Assembly: GCF_918797505.1 (NCBI RefSeq)
Contig: NC_092799.1
Location: 25,172,382-25,236,381, forward strand
Origin: Bemisia tabaci
Taxonomy: Eukaryota; Arthropoda; Insecta; Hemiptera; Aleyrodidae
Direction of reading: 5' to 3'
DNA: 64,000 nt
Each line of letters opens with the position of its first letter. Within the stretch, counting starts at the first letter, position 1. The translations under genes and the position numbers were made by a program. Below, one piece after another: positions 46,143 through 57,400 of the stretch. The notes beneath the pieces were generated by a model that had not been told where the DNA came from, ran no database searches, and saw nothing but the letters and a program-made list of their open reading frames with translations.

Positions 46143-48374
46143 ATGGTCCATACTCGGATACATGCAAGTCAAATCTTGCAAAAATTCCATAAGCCTCCAA
46201 AGGGTGTCTGCTTTTCATACAATCTCACGACTGCAAACATATTAACTACTGTGTATGAAGGCATCCCCCAAAATTTGTTCCTGAACCTGATAGCATTTGT
46301 CGTGAGTTTTGATATTACCCTCTCTAATGTTCAGTCCTTTCTAAAATTGTAAGAAATATACCACATAAGGTAATTTGGACGTCAGACACAGTGACACTAC
46401 TTACCTAACCACTCAGAATGCGAAGTGAACTTTACAGATGAGACAAAAACTTACAGTCGATCTGTATCTATTTAATGAAAGCATTTAGAAGACATCATTT
46501 CTGCCTCATTGTCTTGTAAGTGTTTGTGAAACCAATTTTTGTCTTTAAAATTTTTGTATTCGAATTTAACTGGAAAAGGAAAATGGTACTTAACTTGTTG
46601 ATATTAATTTTTATCCTGGGATTCTAGCTATTTTGACATCTCGAGAAAGAGCGACGCCAAAAACGACCGTTTTTTGGCACAATTTGGGCCAGAAGGGATT
46701 TTTCTGAAACCGGGCCCAAACGATACCTTATGATACCCTAAAACTCTGGTAAAAATTTTAGCTTGAGTATACGCACGGTTTTTGAGAAATGAGGGGGCAA
46801 AGTTGCCAAATCGCCATCATTCTAGACAGCATTTCTACAGCAAAAAGATTGGGAAAATGGACGAAAAAGTTACACCTTTGATGGGTTTCGGCTGTAAATG
46901 TTCTAATTGAGCCCCCAAGCATTTAACTGTGTTCAGTTTCAAAAATTTTGGTCGCACAGTGGTCCAAAATGGGGGGAAATCGTCGACAAATCAGGATTCT
47001 TTGTCAAATTTTTAGAAATGGAAGTAAAATTGTCGGTCTGCTGCAGTTTTCATGGCTAACAATGTTCGTATCGGTCATCAGCGCATGAAGTTGTGTTAAG
47101 CTTCCCTAATTTACATCGCAGAGTGGTCGAAAATGGGGGAATTAGTGGACAAATTACGATCCTCTGTCAAACTTTTTAAAAATGAAGTGAGACTGTTGGT
47201 CCCCAGTAGAGTTTCGATCCCGGAAAAATTCATGTTTTCAATTTTTTTAAGTATTACTACAAGTCAGACCGTATTGTTCATAGAACTTTGTCATAGAATA
47301 GACTTTGTAGCGTTATCTCAATAAAATATGCAAACTTTCAGAAATTTAAAAAAAAGAAAGAAAAATGGAGAGAAAAAATTAAAAAAAATATTTAAATAGT
47401 CAAAAAAAGAATTGAAAGAATTTTTCCGGGATCTAAACTCTACCGGGGACCAACAGTTTCACTTCATTTTTAAAAAGTTTGACAGAGGATCTTAATTTGT
47501 CCACTAATTCCCCCATTTTCGACCACTCTGCGATGTAAATTAGGGAAGCTTAACACAACTTCATGCACTGATGACCGATACGAACATTGTTAGCCATGAA
47601 AACTGCAGCAGACCGACAATTTTACTTCCATTTCTAAAAATTTGACAAAGAATCCTGATTTGTCGACGATTTCCCCCCATATTGGACCACTGTGCGACCA
47701 AAATTTTTGAAACTGAACACAGTTAAATGCTTGGGGGCTCAATTAGAACATTTACAGCCGAAACCCATCAAAGGTGTAACTTTTTCGTCCATTTTCCCAA
47801 TCTTTTTGCTGTAGAAATGCTGTCTAGAATGATGGCGATTTGGCAACTTTGCCCCCTCATTTCTCAAAAACCGTGCGTATACTCAAGCTAAAATTTTTAC
47901 CAGAGTTTTAGGGTATCATAAGGTATCGTTTGGGCCCGGTTTCAGAAAAATCCCTTCCGGCCCAAATTGTGCCATTCTTGGCGTCGCTCTTTCATGTGAC
48001 TGCTTGAATACAATCAGGACGTTGATACTTTTTTTGAAACAATTAACATAATTATATTAAGACAAATCTAATGTCATCGGCTTGAAAGTAAGGTAGAGGT
48101 ATTTAAGATGAGAGCAATATTTACATAGTTTAATACTGTTTCCCTTTATTTTTTCAGTTAATTATTTTACTGTTTACTTTGATGAGGAAGAAAGCGTGGG
48201 ACTATGGAAGACTATCATTGGTTCAAAATCGACAAAAAAGGTACATATTTTCTCTTACATCTTTCAATTCTTGTACATAGTTTCCCATTATAAAATGAAT
48301 CATTTTTTCAAATTAAATTACAGTAAAATTCTGTTTACTAAATACTTTTTAATTTTATTCATAGAAAAATCCTG

Positions 48375-48421
<47 letters not shown>

Positions 48422-51400
48422 TGGGAGGAAATCTGTCCCATGAAGACCTTTGATTTAGAGATTCATGAACATTGAAAAATTCCAATTATTTTTAGTACCT
48501 ATTTTTTGCTTTCTCATGATTTTTCCCCAATGGAGTAAAATTTTCAGTGTTTATGGATCTGCCCCCTCAAAAATATTTTTAATTAATGTCTGAATTTTTC
48601 CTCTTTTTTACCAGAGAACCAAGCGTCTTTTACGACTCTACCGGAGACAAACTCGGGGATGAAAATTTCAATAATTTGGCTGGCAATAACGATACTAAGC
48701 ACTCAACCCTTTCAGTTGATGCGGGCGTTTTTTCTTGGTGTTTGGCTACTCTCTTAATAACGTAAGTTGATTTCCTATCTTTAAATTCTATTTATCAGAC
48801 AAATAAAATAAATAATCTTAGAATCTTGCACCTTAAGACAACTCATGGTCCTTGAGGTAATTATTCTCTCCGTTTGAAATTTTTTGCATTTTGTTGAGAC
48901 ACATTTCCATTCCAAAATCAAATCCTGATGCTAAATTTAAACTTGTTTGCTTTGTTTTTCATTTAAGTACATAATGGGGAAAATTTTTCCTCTTATTACG
49001 TGAATTTACTGCTAGCTTTTTTAGGATAATTAGTGTGGAAAGGCAGAAATACTGACTCAAATTTCCAAGTTCTTCTGAGACTAACAAATATTTGAGTGTA
49101 TCATAGGGATAAAATACTGCTCTCAGATTGTCTACAGGCAGCAAAGTTTAGACATTATTTTATTTCAAGTTGAATAATCTTGTCACATTCAAATTTACTG
49201 ATTTTTTTTTTTTTTTTTTTTTTCTTTCTTTCTTTCTTTCTTTTACCTATTTTCAGTAAATCTCTGAAGAAAAGATTATTTTAAACTAACAAAAAATGAT
49301 GTGATTTCAAATTATTTTTTACCTCAAAAAGCATTAAAGAAAAATTTCCTAATTCGTAATAACATCAATGGTACTTTATGTATAACTTAATCCGACCCGA
49401 AATTTGCGTGTTTTAATAATTCGGCTTGTGCGGTTTGATTGAATACGTTTCTTATAGAAGAACATAAATCCATTAATTTCGAAAGTTTCTGTAAAATTCT
49501 ACTCAGTTGTCTCTGTGATAAATTTATCCTGAAATTTTGTTGATTTTTCTTGAAAGCTTTGCGAAAAAACATAGCAAAACTTTTTTGATTTGTGCCCTGA
49601 GAGTCACAGCCCTTCTGCAAAAATGAACCTCATTCATTTCCGCTTCTAAGTTTTGCAGTTTAATGCAAGTCTGATCATCACTTTTTTCAATTGCAGTCTC
49701 ATGAGTTAAACCAGTCGAAATACTTTGGAGGTTTTAAAGATTCCGGCCTTTGGAAAATGAGTCTCAACAAAATGTAAGTCTCTCTTCCCCCTCACTCCTC
49801 TCAACCTTAGTAATTTCTCATAGCAGTTCCAAAGTTTATATTTAAAATAGCAAAACATTTTTTCACCGTTTTTTTCTCAATTGCGCGGCATTTCTAAAAG
49901 CTTCAGTTTTTTTTGTGAAATTCAAGGGTGTGAAACAGGAAAAATGTGGAATACAGCTCTGGAGGTATGTTTTTGCTTGCATCTAAATTGACTCGATTTT
50001 AAAGATTATTATTGACACTTTTCTTAATATTATGTTTAAAGTGATACAGTTCAATGTTTCAAAATCAAAAATTTGATTTGATTTTGGAACAGGCATGTTA
50101 ATCAACATTTTTGTGAAATTTAACCAAATTTTTTAAAATAACCTTCTTTTAGCTTCCTGATTGTACCTCAGACTTATCCTTTCAACTGTTAACAAAAAAA
50201 TATCTCTTGTTCCAGGGATGATAATATTTTTGCAAAGAGCGGATCGGATGCAGTTCAGTACTTGTTGTTTCAGCGCTACATAATAAAATTCTTAGCAATA
50301 ATTACAGTTGTTTCTATGTGCTTGATTTTGCCTATCAACTTTAGTGGAGCTTTTGAGGGTGATGAAAGATCATTTGGCCATACAACCATCAGCAATCTAA
50401 GTCCCAAGTATGTACCAAGTGTCTTTACCTTTAATTTACTCCGAGACCAGCTCCAAATTTCTTCAAATTTGGCAAAATTTCAGTCCATTGGATACTTTTA
50501 CATAGCATGAAAACCATTCTCATTTTTCTCTATTTAGCTATTTTTAGCTTCAATGTCGTTTTTAGATTAAAGATTCTCCTTCAAGTTGATTTACCTCTTT
50601 GAGCAATTTCATGCTCAAATTGTTGAGGTATCTAGAGATGGTTTGTCAGTCATCCTGTGTTAAGTGTGATGTTATATTGAATATTCCTCATGACTGTACA
50701 ATGCTCCAAAGAACAAATTCCAGATAAGTTTCTCATAAGATTCTTCTCAATTTTTGCCCTTCAATCTCTCTTTGCTCTTTGTTCATATTTTTTGGCTATA
50801 GCCCTTAAGAATTGTATCAATGAGACTTTTTACAGCTTTTCTTGCAGCATATAACAGTGACTTTATTTCTGTGACTAGATCACCTTGGATCTGGGTTCAT
50901 GTAACCATAGCGATCCTATACCTGCCCCTGGCGATCTACATCTTGCGTAAATTCTCAGCACATGTGCCTCTGGCTGACAAGGGCGGAGTTTCTCGAACCT
51001 TGATGATTGTGAACATTCCACAACGCCACTGCAACCATACCAACATACAAGCATACTTCAGAGAGGTCTACCCGCAGCTGTCTATCCAGAATATCCAGTT
51101 TGCGTACAACATTGAACGGATCAAACATTTAGAGCGGAAACTAAAAAAGATGTTCGAGTCAAAATTTTATTGCGACCGTCATTTGCGACGAACAGGGGAG
51201 CGCCTACAAGTGCGACCACATATAATCAGTTATCTTTGCACTTGTTGCGGTGCCTGCAAGTGTGGCAAGAAGTTCGACGCCATCAGTTACTACACCAGAG
51301 AAATTATGAATCTTAGGGCTGAGGTGAGTTTTTTTCTGTAGAAAGCTACAAAAAAAGGGTTCTAACTGCTGAAAAATTCAAAGTGCAGTTTTATATTAAA

Positions 51401-54400
51401 ACATTTTACTAACGATTTGGTATAAAAACGCCCAAAAATGCAGAACCACACATGAAATGCTGTAAGTTTGAAGTTTGCATTTAAAGAGGTATCGTTGGAG
51501 TACAGGTAATTTTAAGTTCTGAATATAAGGGAACACTAAAACTTGATCAGAATAAAGAGGATTTGCTTGTACTTCACTGTAGCAACCAAACTAATTAGAC
51601 GTACGTTCATAATTAAGTTTTGTTATTTTGCCCCCCCCCCCCAAAAAAAAAAAAAATCAAACCGAAGTGGAGTTATGGCAGACGAAAATTTGTACCTCAA
51701 CTAGGTTAGTTTTCAGAAAAAGCAATTTTACTTTTACTTACATTTTGCGAGACTCAATTTTCAGACTAAATTGCAACTTTATGCCCTTTAATGATGCAAT
51801 AACAAATTTAACTTCTCTTATTTCAACTCTGTCCCATAAAAACTCTAATAGTAATTCTCTCTACTAAACATCACAAAACCTCACTCTCACAAAATTTGTT
51901 TCCGAGAACTGACGTCGCTTTGTCATAGAATTTGACGTTTCTTGTATCAATTTCACCTTTTTGTAAATTTTTCCAGTTGCAAGCAGAGCATGATGCATCT
52001 TTGAAACACCCCTTAGGCATTACATTTGTGACATTCGGAACGGCAGAAGAGGCTAGCAAAGTCTATTGGAACCACAGAGTGTTCTGGCCAAAATTTATCA
52101 TAGCAAAGAAAAGCACCGTCGCCAAGTTACTCAAACCAAGCAAGTGGGTAGTAACCTATGCTCCGCCCCCTGGAGATATCTGCTGGTGAGACAATGAACA
52201 TTTAATTCTTTAGTTTTGAACATTCTTCCTGGCTCTGTACTTCACGATGCTTAAAATTGCTCAGTGACTTTTTAGGACTACTATGAGGCTATGTCCTCCA
52301 TGAATTATTGTGTTCTTGTATAAGAGGTATACAATTCTCATGAGCATATGAGCAATTTTCAGGTAATCAATTTGGGTTTATTTAATATAAATTGTTATAT
52401 CAAATTATTTTTTTAGGTGAAGCGCATCTGTAAGACCTGTTTTACAAATTTTGCAAAGCTTGATGATACTTTCAGAGAAGCCAGGAGTTTTTAAAAGTTG
52501 TTAGCGATTAATAATATTCTTGTTTTCCGAAGTTATTTTAGTCTTATCAGGTTTAGCATACCCAACGTATTATACCCGTGTCACCTTTTCTTTCCCACAG
52601 TCTGGACTTTTTAATCTACTAGCGATGCATTTTGAAAGCATCATTTATCTGCAGAAGAAATTTTCCCTTCTTCTATCCTGCAATACTATGCTTAGTATGT
52701 CTTGTCAGAACATCAATAACTGATACTGTTGCAGCTGGTTGTGATGCATAGCTAGTAAATTAAAAAACTTATATCATCAGAAGGTAAAAGTTTAATACAA
52801 CTCAGGTATAAAACATGGTTTTATGTCAAGATTTTTAGATTTCTTTAGAATTCAATTTTTAGCTTTCTTTAAAATTCAATTTTTTGATTTCCTTTAAATT
52901 ACATTTTTGTATTATTTTTTTCAGATTAAAAAAAAAGAAAGGAAAAGTATTTCAGTTTTTGCATTCCGACACACCTCTCATTTATAAAATGGGTTTTAAC
53001 CTTCTGTTGTGTAATTATCTCCCAAGAGTTTGCATGAAACAAATTTTTACCTCTATCCATTTTGGAAACTTTCTACTCGCTTACAATCTAGATTTTTAGT
53101 GAAGAAAATAACGTATAAATCAGGTATTGGATGTATGAGGTAGATTTTTGGATCCTGAGGTGTGTGTTCGTATTCTAACAAGTTAGACATGTTAACTGTC
53201 AGAGGAATTCAATTTAAATCTTATTTCTTTACAAAACTTAATAATTTAACCCTTGAAAATTGTATTTTTACTGCACAGGGAAAATTTATCAGTATCCAGC
53301 AAATATAAATACTTGAAAGCATCGTTTACAAATGCAGCTTTGTTTATTGTTCTCTTCTTCCTAACGACCCCTGTAATCATTCTGAACACGATAAATATCC
53401 TGAAACTGAAAATAGAAGATGAGATTCATAGAATGGTAATTTTTGTCTGAATTCTTTGTTTTATTTTTACTGTGTAGGCAATAGGCATTCTATCCAAAAA
53501 TAACGACAACAAAACGTGATTTGTACAACTCATCGGTTTATAAATCTCAATTTTACATTTTTTCATAATCATGTATGCTTCCTTATCCTGATGATTTTAG
53601 TTTCAGAGAAATTTCTTCCCTCCTTGAAGCTAATTAAAATTCCTAGCCGTCACATATCATGGTTGAAAAACTACCAGACACGTATCTCGGAAAAAACTCG
53701 ATTTTTCAGGAGAGCAAAAAACTGTCTGCGGTTCCTTATTTTTGATAATTAAAGGTAATTATTCCTTGGAGATAGAGATGATAAAAGATGCTTATTATTT
53801 TCTCCACGCCTTGAGTCGTTTTTGAAAATAGTCGCAACCGTGATGAAATACGGAGGAAAAACGAGTTATGTGTTTTGCGAAGTGGAATTGACACATTACA
53901 TCGAGTTATGTGAATTTTGTATTGAGGTATTGAGCCTCTTGTTTTTGAAGATTTTGATCTGATTTAAGCTTAGCGAATTAGTCATTTTTTGAACAGTATA
54001 TTCTATTCATGCACTGAAAGCTTCTGTTGATCATACAACTGGACAATCATGTATCTTTATTAATTACACTACTATAAACGGCATGACAGGACTAAGAAGC
54101 GTTGCATCAGATAAATTGAAAGACTGATACGACCCGTACGCAAGAAAATAGGATTACTATATACTACTACTACTTCATACTTTATTGAATACTTAACAAC
54201 TTCTAATAGAGGAAGGTGATTTCCTTTCCCGGTGGATGAGTCGCTTTCTAATAAAAGGTTATCGACGGTGCAACTACCAGACCACGTATTTGTTTTGCGG
54301 TGTTTAAAAATCAATGCTCCATTTTATTTTTGCAAATGAAAACCAGCCAATTCATCATTCCTTGAAGTATTTACAAATAGATTTCTTCGTCACTCAAAGA

Positions 54401-57400
54401 AAAAATAATCACAGATGAATTTCAGAATTGTGTTGGGAGTTTTCATTTAAAAAATATAGTATGAAGGGCGTCTGCGACGGTGCAATCGAGATACGGGGTC
54501 CTGGTAGTTTCACTGCGGCCACAGTGGATTCGAGATAGTAGGAGAGGTCAGACAAAAATTTGGATTTAAACGCTTTTATAACTACGTTTATACGAAATTT
54601 TAGGAACTATAAGTGGTTTCATGGTTTCCTCGTAAAATTTCCTTTCTAAAATCACCCGTTTGGATATTTAAAATGGGAGATAAGAACATACAAAATTTGC
54701 AGTTTTGGTCAATAAATTTAATATCCGACCTCTCTTATTGACTCGATTCCACTTGCGACGACTGGCTTTGCCATGCTTCAGGATGTTCCCGAAACGTACC
54801 GGATGGCCGTGTGATGTCAAAGTGGTTCGATACACGACCACCATTCTTTATCCTGCTCGGGTACTTCGTACTGTAGAGCGCGCCGTGTGTACGCATTAAA
54901 CTCTCCCGCCGGCGCGAGATACGGCGAGATATGTGAATTGCGAATTAGCGCTGCGATATGTTGATATTTGAACTTTCGGTTGTTGGATAACTTCTGTTTT
55001 ATTCGACAAAAAAATATTTATAGTGGCAGTTAAAGGACATCTCCTACAACTCATTTATGCAGCTAACTCAAAACCGACAAAAATCGAGATACGTGGTATG
55101 GTAGTTTCACCATCGATATGTGGTTACTTTTTTCTTTACCACAAACTTCTAGCAACCTCCTATATGGTTGACAAATTAGAGGATAAAGTTCTGGCTTCCT
55201 ACCAATATTGTAGGTCAAATTTGTCTGACTTTTGACATTTAAATTTTCGTTTTTTTTCCAGCCTAGTACTGTCGAAGAAATTTTTCCCTTGTTTACCCAC
55301 ATGATGTGGTTAAATTTTTGATTTTAATAAATTAAAGAATTCAAGGAATTTTTACCAATCATAAATAGTAAAGAATTATGCACTATTTTACAGAGCCCCA
55401 TGTTATCAGAGTTCCTACCGACAATACTGTTATTATTTCTCGGAGCGCTACTTCCAGTTGTAGTCGTCAAATCTGACCGATGGCTAGTACATTGGACCCG
55501 ATCCGAACGAAATCAATCCATCATGAGGAAGACGTTCGTTTTCCTTCTTTTTGCAGTTTTGATTCTACCATCTTTAGGTCTCACCAGGTAAAATAACAGT
55601 ACCTTAATCTTTGTGAACAAACAACCTTAGTACTGTTTTAACAAATTAAGGTCGAAGTTATTAGCCTTATCCTCATTAGTGATGATGAAAATATCATGGA
55701 CCTCAAAATCTTGGATGTGTGAAACTGGCTCAAATTATTCTGTATGAGTCATGTCTGTAAGTCAATGGGGCATATCTCTGGCATTTTTATAGTAAAACAA
55801 CGTCTATTTCTCCTGCGATTCTTAAATTGCCCTTTCCTGTAGCAAACAACCTGACTAAAAAATGCGATCAGTGAGGGATGGCTTTAAACTGAGTCAAGTC
55901 TCCTCTTCGTAAATTTTCATTAATTTAGGGTGCAAAAAATTTCAAGAAATTGATACATTTAGCGTTTAAAATCACTTTTATTAACATTAAATTTAAAAAG
56001 TCGTCGCTCCTTTTAAAAAATTTTCGATTCTGTGCATGGATTTTTTGTTTGAAATTCGAAAAAAAGGAAAAAGAAGTACATTTGTATTTAAAGGCATAGA
56101 GTACAAATAGAGTCGCAAAGTACTGGATCGCCGTTGCAAGTCACTTTTCGAGGCTGTTTTGTCCAGTTCTCGGTAGATAGTGTGCGGCGACTAGCGACGA
56201 CGCATACGCAGAGACTCGGTTCAGCGCTCCCCACCTCCCCACTCCGACTGGCTCCGTTGTCGGGCTAGGTCACACACATTTGAACCAGCCAAGTAGGCGG
56301 TAATATGTCTGAAATTGAGTCAATATATGAATATTATCCAGGAGTAAATACCATTAATGGCATTCATTATGGATTTGGATATTCTATTTAAAGCAAAATT
56401 TGTACAAATTAATACGGATGGAATTTAAAAAAGTCGAAAAAATACAAGCAGTCCTTGATTTCTCCATAAGCCACCGGTTAAAAAAATTGCCGGTTGGTTC
56501 ACACTTGTATTAAAAGTCAAGAAAATTAATCCCTGTATGAATATTAACCAGGAGTATTATTACATCATTGGAATTCCATTATGTCTTTGACTATCTATTA
56601 TAGCAAAATTTGCACAAATTAATATCGATGGGAATTAAAATATGTCTCGAAAAAACACAGGCAGTCGTTGCTTTCCGTAAGCCACCGTGATAAGAAAGCC
56701 GGTGGTTTCCACACTTGGTATAGTCAGAACAAATTAAATCCCAATATGAATATTATCCAGGAGTAATATACATCAATGGATTCATTATGGCTTTGACTAC
56801 CTTTAAATAGCAAAAATTTGCAAAACAGTAATGCTGATTGAATTATAAAATACCTAAAACACAAGCAATTCTTGATTTCTGCATAAGCCGCCGTGTTACA
56901 AAATGCCGTTGGGTTCACTAAATGTTCACAATTTTCGGAGCAACGGGCTCGGAAACGCCTGTTTTTGGATTGGTTTTTTTGCTTCATCGGGCGCTCCAGT
57001 GAGCTACTTTGCGACTCTATTGTACTCTATGATTTAAGGAAACAATTATCAATCTTATTTAGATATCCACTTTGTCAGTAACCTCCATTCCTTTTTATTT
57101 TCTAGTGCATCAGCTCTCTTGGAATTTGCAATTAACAAGTCGAACGAAACATACCGTTGGGAGTGCTTGTTTTTACCAGATAAAGGTGCATTTTTCGTCA
57201 ATTACGTTATCACTTCTGCATTCATCGGGAATAGTTTGGAGCTGATTCGATTGGGCGAGTTGTTCATCTATGTTATTCGATTTTCATTGACCAGGTATTA
57301 CGTCTTTTCGAAGAAATCAGAAAATTTGACCACCCCAACTGTGTGCCTGTATTTTAGAATAAATGGTTATGAGCACTGCTGATAAAATACACCCAGGATA

